64,000 nucleotides of DNA. Source: Achromobacter pestifer. GTDB taxonomy: Bacteria > Pseudomonadota > Gammaproteobacteria > Burkholderiales > Burkholderiaceae_B. Made by a program: the position numbers and the translations under genes. Below, piece by piece: positions 49,144-56,560 of the stretch. The notes under the pieces are model-generated. The model was not told the DNA's origin, searched no databases, and was given only the letters and a program-made list of their open reading frames with translations. Each line of letters starts with the position of its first letter. Position 1 is the stretch's first letter. The stretch covers positions 1-64,000 of the forward strand of contig NZ_CADIJX010000014.1 of NCBI RefSeq assembly GCF_902859625.1. Direction: 5' to 3'.

Positions 49144-49752
49144 CTAGGTCGTCTTTCGCTCCATCAGGGCCCAGGCGATCGTGCCGGCATCAACGTATTC
49201 CAATTCACTGCCGGCCGGCACGCCGCGCGCCAGCCGCGTCACGCGCAAACCGCGTTCGCCCAGCGCTTCGCCCAGAAAGTGGGCGGTGGTCTCGCCTTCG
49301 GCGGTGAAGTTGGTGGCCAGGATGACTTCCTGCACCACGCCGTCGGTCGCCCGCTTGATGACGCGGTCGAAGTCCAGCTCGCGCGGACCAATGCCCTCAA
49401 GCGGCGCCACCCGGCCCATCAGCACGTAGTACAGCCCGCGATAGCCGTGGCTGGACTCGATCATGTTCTGATCGGCCGGCGTTTCCACAATGCACAAGAG
49501 CGAGGGATCGCGTTTGGGGTTGGCGCAGGTGCCGCAGACTTCGTCTTCCGCAAAGCTGTTGCACCGCGCGCAATGCTTCAGATCCCGCACCGCGCCGGCC
49601 AGGGCCTGCCCCAGCATGTCCGCGCCTTGCGGGTCATGTTGAAGCAGGTGATACGCCATGCGTCTGGCCGATCGGATGCCCACGCCGGGCAGGCGCCGCA
49701 GCGCCTCGATCAGCGACACCAGCGGTTCGGGTTCAGGCAGTAAGGGATCCAT
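49144..49752 (-). CDS. recR: Recombination mediator RecR
   Basis: 202 residues. Helix-hairpin-helix [19 protein letters not shown], zinc finger Cys61, Cys64, Cys73, Cys76 ([13 protein letters not shown]), then a Toprim domain ([14 protein letters not shown]) and [16 protein letters not shown]. Loads RecA on gaps with RecFO. Third gene after dnaX and ybaB, 21 bp from ybaB. Confidence 0.97.
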   Translation of the reverse strand: MDPLLPEPEPLVSLIEALRRLPGVGIRSARRMAYHLLQHDPQGADMLGQALAGAVRDLKHCARCNSFAEDEVCGTCANPKRDPSLLCIVETPADQNMIESSHGYRGLYYVLMGRVAPLEGIGPRELDFDRVIKRATDGVVQEVILATNFTAEGETTAHFLGEALGERGLRVTRLARGVPAGSELEYVDAGTIAWALMERKTT

Positions 49753-49773
49753 TGCAGCCTATTGCGGCCTTGA

Positions 49774-50100
49774 TCAGAAAGGCAGCTTCATGCCCGGGGG
49801 CAGCGGCATGCCGGCGGTGACGCCTGCCATCTTTTCCTGGGAGGTGGTTTCCGCCTTGCGCAGCGCGTCGTTGAACGCAGCGGCAACCAGGTCTTCCAGC
49901 ATGTCTTTGTCGTCGCCCAGCAGGGACGGATCGATGACCACGCGCTTGACGTCGTGACGGCAAGTCATGGTGACCTTGACCAAGCCGCCGCCCGAGGCGC
50001 CTTCGACCAGGATCTCGGCCAGCGCATCTTGCGCCTTCTTCATGTTTTCCTGCATCTGCTGCGCCTGGCGCATCAGGCCGGCCAGTTGTCCTTTCATCAT
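49774..50100 (-). CDS. ybaB: YbaB/EbfC nucleoid-associated protein
   Basis: 108 residues, the family length. Opens [20 protein letters not shown]; conserved [20 protein letters not shown] and [17 protein letters not shown]. Binds DNA as a tweezer-like dimer. 44 bp after dnaX. Confidence 0.96.
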   Translation of the reverse strand: MMKGQLAGLMRQAQQMQENMKKAQDALAEILVEGASGGGLVKVTMTCRHDVKRVVIDPSLLGDDKDMLEDLVAAAFNDALRKAETTSQEKMAGVTAGMPLPPGMKLPF

Positions 50101-50144
50101 GATGGATGTTCCTTGAACGAGGGAAATAAGAGATTGCCGCTACC

Positions 50145-52394
50145 TCAGGCAGCAGCTGGGGGATCAACGTGGCGGATGGAGCCAGATACGATCTGGCCCC
50201 CGAAATCGGCCAACAACGCTTGTACAAAAGGATCGACGGCCACGGCGTCTTCCGCGGCCTGCTGGCGCGCGGCGCGCTCGGCCTGTGCCACGGCATGTGC
50301 CGTGGCGTCGCCGGTGACGCCGACTTCCACGACCAGCCGGATGCCCTGACCGAAATGTTCGCACAAGACGGTTTGCAGGCGAACCCGGCTTTCGCTTTCG
50401 GCCAGCGTTTTGACCGCCACGCGCAGGACCACGGCATCGCCCTGGACGCCGGCCCATTCACTCTGGCGTGCCAGTTCCGCGGCAAGGCCGGTCACCGGCA
50501 GGCGCGCGGCCAGCTCGGGCCAGCCTGCGGAGGTCATGTCCGTCATGCGGGCGCGCGATTGGCGCTTGCGTGCGGGCGCCGGGCCCTCGCGCCGGGCCGG
50601 CGTGGCGGCAGCCGGAGCCGCTGACGGCGTGCTGCTGGCCAGGGTTTCAAATTCGTCGTCCGGGTCGGACGTGAAGCCGCCATCCGGAACAAAGCCGCCT
50701 TCGGCTTCAAACGGGATTTCTTCGTCGACCCACGAAGGCGGGCCATCGACCGGCCCATCCGCGGGAACCGGCGCCGGGGCCAGCACCGCAGCGACGGCGG
50801 GCGTGACGGCCAGCGCGGCCGAACCGGCGGACTTGGCGGCGGCCTCCGGGGCGACGGGGGTGTCAGCCGGCAGATCTTCCCAGGGCGGCACGCCATCAGC
50901 CTGAGCGGCCTGCTGCTCAGGCGCACTGGCGACGGGTTCCGGGGACGATGCGGGTTCAGCCTCTGCCTGCACCGTGGCGGGCATGACTTCAGGCACCGGT
51001 TGCGGCGTGGCAACCTGCGCGGCGGGTTCGACCGAAGCCGCTACGGCGGCAACGGGCACGGCCGCTGCGGGTGCCGCTGCGGGTGCCGTTGCAGGTGCCG
51101 TTGTAGGTGCCGTTGCAGGTGCAGCTGCGGGAGTCGGTGCCGGTGCGGGCGCGGGTGCCGCCGCAGCGGGAATAACAGCGGCGACGGGCGCGGCGACCGG
51201 AGCGGCCATGGCAGGCGCTGGCGCCGCGACGGGCGCAGCAGTAGCGATAGCCGGTTCCGCCGTCTGGCGGGCAGGCACGGCCGGCGATTCCAACGCGGCC
51301 TGCGGGCCTGCGTCACCGTTCAGCGCCAACATGCGCAAGCAGGCCATGATGAAGCCTGCGTACTCGTCGGGAGCCAACGTCAGTTCGCTGCGGCTATGCA
51401 CCGCCACTGAATAGAACAGTTGCACGGCATCGGGGTGCAGGGCCAGCGCCAGGCGCGCGATGTCGGCCGCCAAGGGGTCTTCGGCAGGCGTGACGCCGGT
51501 GACCCGCTGCTCGATCGCCACGCGCGACAACAGCACGGCCAGATCAGCCAGCGCACCGGCATATGACAAGCCACGGGTCGCCAATTCATCGGCAACCGCC
51601 AACACGCCCTTGGCGTCGCCCGCGGACAAGGCGTCCAGCAAGCGCACCAGATGGCGTTGGTCGATCGTGCCAAGCATGCCGCGCACGGCATCCTCGGTCA
51701 TGTTGCCCGCGCTGTAGGCGATGGCCTGGTCGGTCAGGGACAGCGCGTCGCGCATGGAACCCTGGGCCGCCTGGCCGATCAGCCGCAAGGCAGGCACTTC
51801 AAAAGCGACTTCTTCCTGGCCCAGCACCGCCTGCAAATGCCCGACGATGGAGTCGGCCGGCATCTGCTTCAAATTGAATTGCAGGCAGCGCGACAGCACC
51901 GTCACGGGGATCTTTTGGGGATCCGTCGTGGCCAGAATGAATTTGACGTGAGGCGGCGGCTCTTCCAGCGTCTTCAACATGGCGTTGAAGGCGTGCCCGG
52001 TCAGCATGTGCACTTCGTCGATCATGTAGACCTTGAAGCGCCCCGCGCCAGGCGCGTACACCGCCTGCTCAAGCAGCTGCGTCATTTCCTCGACGCCGCG
52101 GTTCGAGGCCGCGTCCAGTTCCAGGTAGTCGACGAAGCGTCCGGAATCGATCTCCGTGCACGCGCGGCAGACGCCGCACGGCTTGGACGTGATGCCGGTT
52201 TCACAGTTGAGCGATTTGGCCAGGATCCGGGACAGGGTGGTCTTGCCCACGCCCCGGGTGCCGGTAAACAGCCAGGCATGGTGCAGGCGTTGGGTGTCGA
52301 GCGCATGAGTCAACGCGCGCACCACGTGATCCTGTCCCACGAGGGTATCGAACGATCGCGGCCGCCACTTGCGGGCCAGTACCAGATAAGTCAT
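50145..52394 (-). CDS. dnaX: DNA polymerase III subunits gamma/tau
   Basis: 749 residues. Clamp-loader AAA core: Walker A GTRGVGKTTLSR, zinc Cys cluster (NCETGITSKPCGVCRACTE), DEVHML, SRC motif VTVLSRCLQF. Residues ~365-600 are an Ala/Pro-rich linker, partly encoded by 12-bp tandem repeats near 51061-51129. The C-terminal ~115 residues are the tau domain that binds the polymerase. The E. coli slippery A6G run for gamma is not visible. Starts the dnaX-ybaB-recR operon, downstream of the 4.5S RNA gene. Confidence 0.96.
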   Translation of the reverse strand: MTYLVLARKWRPRSFDTLVGQDHVVRALTHALDTQRLHHAWLFTGTRGVGKTTLSRILAKSLNCETGITSKPCGVCRACTEIDSGRFVDYLELDAASNRGVEEMTQLLEQAVYAPGAGRFKVYMIDEVHMLTGHAFNAMLKTLEEPPPHVKFILATTDPQKIPVTVLSRCLQFNLKQMPADSIVGHLQAVLGQEEVAFEVPALRLIGQAAQGSMRDALSLTDQAIAYSAGNMTEDAVRGMLGTIDQRHLVRLLDALSAGDAKGVLAVADELATRGLSYAGALADLAVLLSRVAIEQRVTGVTPAEDPLAADIARLALALHPDAVQLFYSVAVHSRSELTLAPDEYAGFIMACLRMLALNGDAGPQAALESPAVPARQTAEPAIATAAPVAAPAPAMAAPVAAPVAAVIPAAAAPAPAPAPTPAAAPATAPTTAPATAPAAAPAAAVPVAAVAASVEPAAQVATPQPVPEVMPATVQAEAEPASSPEPVASAPEQQAAQADGVPPWEDLPADTPVAPEAAAKSAGSAALAVTPAVAAVLAPAPVPADGPVDGPPSWVDEEIPFEAEGGFVPDGGFTSDPDDEFETLASSTPSAAPAAATPARREGPAPARKRQSRARMTDMTSAGWPELAARLPVTGLAAELARQSEWAGVQGDAVVLRVAVKTLAESESRVRLQTVLCEHFGQGIRLVVEVGVTGDATAHAVAQAERAARQQAAEDAVAVDPFVQALLADFGGQIVSGSIRHVDPPAAA
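51061..51129 (-). repeat. 12-bp tandem repeats in the dnaX linker
   Basis: About five imperfect copies of GGTGCCGTTGCA (plus-strand reading) coding an Ala/Pro/Thr run. In-frame length changes here would alter only the linker. Confidence 0.7.
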
Positions 52395-52435
52395 GGCTGG
52401 ATTGTAGAGCCTGTTTCGCGTGCTGGCTGAAATGC

Positions 52436-52493
52436 AAAGGGGACGGGCTTATTCCCGTGGAACGAATCCCTGGAAAATAACCCCGTCCCCCTT
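52436..52493. repeat. REP-like imperfect palindrome
   Basis: AAAGGGGACGGGCTTATT at 52436-52453 is mirrored by AATAACCCCGTCCCCCTT at 52476-52493, with 22 bp between that could pair further. It lies between dnaX and the 4.5S RNA gene. The shape resembles REP elements mobilised by REP-associated transposases; that class is inferred. Confidence 0.5.
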
Positions 52494-52542
52494 GAAAGCA
52501 ATCGCGTGGTGGGTTGAATCACTACCCGTTGCTTTGAAGAAT

Positions 52543-52649
52543 CCGGTTGGCGAGCCTTACTCCGGCACTGACCCTAAACGACTATGGCTGCTTCGTTCCC
52601 GACCTGACCAGGTTCACCGTCGAACCATGCGGAGGGGCCCGCCAGCCGG
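52543..52649 (-). ncRNA. ffs: 4.5S RNA (bacterial SRP RNA)
   Basis: Minus strand. The conserved domain IV core is present as CCTGGTCAGGTCGGGAACGA then AGCAGCC, with the asymmetric loop. The ends pair over ~14 bp (CCGGTTGGCGAGCC at 52543-52556 with GGCCCGCCAGCCGG at 52636-52649), closing one long hairpin. Ends are good to about six bases. Located upstream of dnaX. Confidence 0.93.
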
Positions 52650-52676
52650 AATTCTAGCAGAGCTGCGCGTTGCTTG

Positions 52677-53050
52677 CTTGCTAGCCTTCCGGCAGGCGGG
52701 CCCCGAGGGGCTGTATGTGCGTCCCTCCCCCCGGTCCTCCCCCCGTGGGCAGGGGGTGATGGCTTTGCTTCGCTTGCCATGTTGGCTCGCTTCGCCTCGC
52801 CTTGCTTGCTAGCCTTCCGGCAGGCGCGCACCGAGGGGCAGTATGTGCGTCCCTCCCCGATCCTCCCCCCGAGGGCAGGGGGTGATGGCTTTGCTTCGCT
52901 TGCCATGTTGGCTCGCTTCGCTTTGCCTTGCTTGCTAGCCTTCCGGCAGGCGCGCACCGAGGGGCAGTATGTGCGTCCCTCCCCGGTCCTCCCCCCGAGG
53001 GGAGGGGGTGATGGCTTTGCTTCGCTTGCCATGTTGGCTCGCTTCGCGTT
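52677..53050. repeat. Three tandem copies of a ~127-bp repeat
   Basis: Copies start at CTTGCTAGCCTTCCGGCAGG: 52677-52804 (128 bp), 52805-52930 (126 bp) and 52931-~53050 (last one shorter). Each holds the block GTGCGTCCCTCCCC, a CCTCCCCCC.../...GGGGG inverted repeat and ATGGCTTTGCTTCGCTTGCC. Copies 2 and 3 are nearly identical. They fill the gap between the helicase stop and the 4.5S RNA gene. An open frame on the minus strand (42-residue repeats reading MASEAKPSPP) is judged a by-product. Confidence 0.85.
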
Positions 53051-53107
53051 GCCTTATTTGCTGCGCTGGTTCTGGGGGGGTTGCTTTGATCTGCTGGCCT
53101 TTCTTCT

Positions 53108-56100
53108 TTAACTGGTTAGGTCGATCCAGGCTTTGGCTCGGGGGAAGTAGAGGGCCGCTCTGGCTCGGCGGCCGTCCAGGGCGGTGACTTGGGCGCAGTA
53201 GCGCTGGAGTTGTTCGCCGTGGCGTTGACGCATGCGGGTGGCGAAGGCGGCGGGAGGTTCGCCGGGGTGGGGGCGGCCGGTTTTGTAGTCGACGATCAGC
53301 CAGCCGTCTTCCGTGCTGAGAGCAAGGTCGATGACTGAGACTTTGCCGGCGGCGTCGATCAGCGGCCATTCCCGGCGGGCGCCGGATTGGGATAGCAGCC
53401 ACAGCCCCCGCTCGTCGGCCAGCGTGGCTTGCAAGGTATCAAGTACCGCTTCGGCGGCGTCATCGGCCTGGCTGGCCGGAATGCCGGCGCGGGTCAGTTG
53501 GCGGCGCATGGCGGCCAACCGTGCCGCCAGCGCATCGGCTGGCCAGGCATCCACGCCGTCCTGCCCGATCCGCGCCAGCCAGGCGTGCGCCAGCGTGCCG
53601 ATGGCGGCATCGTATCCGGCTTCCAATTGCCATGCGGGATGCTCGCTGCCATCGCCCCAGGCGCCTCGGGCCGTGGCGCCAAAGCCGGCGCTGACGGTGA
53701 TGTCGGACAGCCGCGCCAATTGCGCCAGCCCTTCATTCCCGACCCGTCGCAGAGGTTCGCCCTGCCATTCCGGACCATCGGCGGTTTCGGGTTCGGCGTC
53801 GCCCTGGGCAGGCGGCGGTGTGGGAGTATCCAGACAAGGCCACAAGCGGCCCAGCAGGCTGGCCGAGGGCGGTGTCTTGACCTGGCCCGTGGCCTCGTCC
53901 ACCGATACGTGCCCCACCAGATGCAGGCGCTTGCGCGCCCGGGTTGCCGCCACGTACAGCAGCCGGTCGATTTCATAGGAAGCGCGACGCGCCTCGCGTG
54001 CGCCCAGGTAGCGCGACACCGGGTCGGCCTCGGTTTCCGCGCGTGGCTTGACGGGGCCGAACAACACGCGGCCACCGCTTTGTTCAAAACGCACCAGCGG
54101 CGCCTGATCGCCACGCGGCGCACGGTGCAGGCCATACAGGATGACCGTCTCAAACTGAAGACCCTTGGACTTGTGCATGGTCATGATCTCGACCGCGCCC
54201 TCGTCCTCGTCCGCCGCATCCGGGGCGGCGAACAGGCGCGAAATGCCCGCGTCCAGCGCGGCCGGATCAATGCCCCCATGCGGCGCAAGGCGCTCGACCA
54301 GCTGGAACAGGCTTTCCGCATCGTTGGCCACGGACAGGCCGGCGTACAGCGCCGGGCCGCCCAGGCGGCGCCACAGCGATTCGACCCATGCCGCAAACGG
54401 CATCGCGCCGGAATCGTTGCGCTTGTCCAGCAGGATGGCGGCCACCTGGCGCAGCCGCGCGAATTCGTCGGCGCCAAGCAGGGATTGCGCCGATGGTGAA
54501 TCGGGCACGGCCGGCACAGCGTCAAACAGCGACCCTTGCGGCGCAGTGTTGGCTGTCACGGGCAAGGTCGGCGGCACGATGCGCAGCGCGCGCTCCAGCA
54601 GCACGGGAACGGGGGTGATGTGGTCGTCGCCAAACAGGCGTTGCAAGGACGTCAGCGTCAGCCCGCAATACGGCGCGCGCAGCACCGACAACCAGGCAAG
54701 CCGATCCGCCGGATGCGACAACGCGCGAACCAGCTGCACCAGGTCCGCCACCACCGGACGCAACGCCAATGGAACCAGATCCACGGCGCGACAGCGGATG
54801 CCTTCCTGCGCCAGCCGGCGCGTCAGGTTGCCCAGGTGGCTACGGGCGCGCACCAGGACGGCGACCGGATGCTTGGCGCCCTGATGGTCGATCAGCGCCT
54901 GCTTCACCAGCCCCACCGCGATTTCTTCGGCCTGCTCTTCTGCTGGCGGTGCCTCCGCACGCGCCCAGGCGGGATGAAAGCGCACCGCCGGATCGGGCAG
55001 CGCTTCGTGGAAGGCGGTGGAGGGACTGTACGTGATGGCGCCCGCCGCCGCGTCACTGCGCTTGGGCAATAGATCCACGAACGACCGGTTCACCCATTCC
55101 ACAATGCCCGCCTGCGAACGGAAATTGTCGGTCAGGTTCAGGAAGTCGGGCTGCAATTCGCCCACCCCGGTATCGGCCACTTCCAGGAACAATCCCACTT
55201 CGGCCTTGCGAAAACGATAAATGGACTGCATGGGGTCGCCCACCAGGAACAAGCTGCGGCCATCGCCTTCCTGCCAGCCCGAGGTCAGCGTGCGCAGCAG
55301 GTCCAGCTGCGTCTGGCTGGTGTCCTGGAATTCGTCGATCAGCAAGTGGCGGATCGAAGCGTCCAGTTTCAGCAGCAATTCGCCCGGATCGTCCGCGCTG
55401 CCCAACGCCGAGGCCGCGCGTTGCGCGATCTCGATGAAATCAACCTCGCCCTGGTCAGCAAAACGCAGGCGCAACTGCGCCACGGCCAGCGCCAGGGTCA
55501 TCAGTTGCGCGCCCAGAACTTCCCATTGCGCATCGGTGAAACGTGGTTCCGGAATATCCCGCACCGCGTTCAGGCGGCGCACCCAGGCCGCTTGCCCGTC
55601 AGCGGATTCCAGCCACGCCACAAAGGGTTCCTTGTGCGCGCACTTGGCCGGAAAGCCCAGGTTCTTGTTGACCGTCTTGCGCAAACTGCCCGTGCCGGTC
55701 AGCAGCAAATGCGCCACGGCACGCCATTGATCCAGCACATCGGCATCGGGTGGAAGTTCCTCTGTCCAGTCCAGCAGTGCCAGCAGCTTGTTGTCTTCAT
55801 CGCCGTCCTGCAATTGCGTGGCCGCCAGCCGGGCCGGCCCGCACAGCGCTTCAGCCCAGCCGTAAGGCATGGCCTCGCTGAGCGCGTCCAGGTCTTCACC
55901 GATGGCTTCGACCAGCATGGCCTCCATGCCCGCGCGGTCGGAACCGTGGCGCAGCAACGGCAGCCACTGGTCGCGCTGTCCGAGCATGTCGGCGATGGCG
56001 TCCTTGGCCGCCTGCACGTCCACGTCCAGATGCTGCAACAAGACGCGCACGGCGTCGTAATCGTCAGCCAGATCCAGCGTGGCGCGCGCCGCGGCTTCGT

Positions 56101-56557
56101 AATGCGCGCGGGCGTTATCCGTGATCTCGGGCATGCCGCCCAATTCCGACAGCCACGGCATGCTGCGCACCAGGCCCGCGCAGAACGAGTCGATGGTGCG
56201 GATGGCCAGGCGTGCCGGATGGTCCAGCAGATGCCAGCCCTGCTCGGCGTTGCGTGCCAGCGCGGCGCGGGCCAGCTCCCAGCTGCGACGTTCGTGCATG
56301 GCCTCAGGCGGCGCATCCAGCCCACGGCGCAGTTTGCTCAGCACGCGCGCATGCATCTCGGAGGCAGCCTTGCGTGTGAAGGTGATGGCAACGATTTCTT
56401 CGGGACGGTTCACCGTCGCCAGCAGCGCCAGGATGCGATCGGTCAGCAGCTCGGTCTTGCCCGACCCGGCGGGAGCCTGCACCAGAAACGAACGAGTGGG
56501 GTCCAGCGCGTCGGTGCGCGCGGCGTGATCCTGCGGCAAGCGCTCTTGTTCAGTCAT
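53108..56557 (-). CDS. AddA-like helicase-nuclease
   Basis: 1149 residues. UvrD/SF1A helicase: Walker A VQAPAGSGKTELLTDRIL, motif Ia ITFTRKAASEM, motif II LLIDEFQDTSQTQLDLL, motif III VGDPMQSIYRFR, motif V/VI EIMTMHKSKGLQFE and LLYVAATRARKRLHL. The C-terminal ~150 residues form a RecB-family PD-(D/E)XK nuclease (LALSTEDGWLIVDYKTGRP). With the upstream gene it forms a double-strand-break resection pair, the alternative to RecBCD. Gap to the partner is 3 bp, so coupled. Confidence 0.92.
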   Translation of the reverse strand: MTEQERLPQDHAARTDALDPTRSFLVQAPAGSGKTELLTDRILALLATVNRPEEIVAITFTRKAASEMHARVLSKLRRGLDAPPEAMHERRSWELARAALARNAEQGWHLLDHPARLAIRTIDSFCAGLVRSMPWLSELGGMPEITDNARAHYEAAARATLDLADDYDAVRVLLQHLDVDVQAAKDAIADMLGQRDQWLPLLRHGSDRAGMEAMLVEAIGEDLDALSEAMPYGWAEALCGPARLAATQLQDGDEDNKLLALLDWTEELPPDADVLDQWRAVAHLLLTGTGSLRKTVNKNLGFPAKCAHKEPFVAWLESADGQAAWVRRLNAVRDIPEPRFTDAQWEVLGAQLMTLALAVAQLRLRFADQGEVDFIEIAQRAASALGSADDPGELLLKLDASIRHLLIDEFQDTSQTQLDLLRTLTSGWQEGDGRSLFLVGDPMQSIYRFRKAEVGLFLEVADTGVGELQPDFLNLTDNFRSQAGIVEWVNRSFVDLLPKRSDAAAGAITYSPSTAFHEALPDPAVRFHPAWARAEAPPAEEQAEEIAVGLVKQALIDHQGAKHPVAVLVRARSHLGNLTRRLAQEGIRCRAVDLVPLALRPVVADLVQLVRALSHPADRLAWLSVLRAPYCGLTLTSLQRLFGDDHITPVPVLLERALRIVPPTLPVTANTAPQGSLFDAVPAVPDSPSAQSLLGADEFARLRQVAAILLDKRNDSGAMPFAAWVESLWRRLGGPALYAGLSVANDAESLFQLVERLAPHGGIDPAALDAGISRLFAAPDAADEDEGAVEIMTMHKSKGLQFETVILYGLHRAPRGDQAPLVRFEQSGGRVLFGPVKPRAETEADPVSRYLGAREARRASYEIDRLLYVAATRARKRLHLVGHVSVDEATGQVKTPPSASLLGRLWPCLDTPTPPPAQGDAEPETADGPEWQGEPLRRVGNEGLAQLARLSDITVSAGFGATARGAWGDGSEHPAWQLEAGYDAAIGTLAHAWLARIGQDGVDAWPADALAARLAAMRRQLTRAGIPASQADDAAEAVLDTLQATLADERGLWLLSQSGARREWPLIDAAGKVSVIDLALSTEDGWLIVDYKTGRPHPGEPPAAFATRMRQRHGEQLQRYCAQVTALDGRRARAALYFPRAKAWIDLTS

Positions 56558-56560
56558 GGC

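Noticed and set aside
52574-53032. Minus-strand 152-codon frame of three 42-residue repeats (MASEAKPSPP...)
   Set aside because: It is the translation of the ~127-bp DNA repeat and runs into the 4.5S RNA gene.
52677-53050. CRISPR-like array
   Set aside because: Units are ~127 bp with no short repeat/unique spacer alternation, and no cas genes are present.
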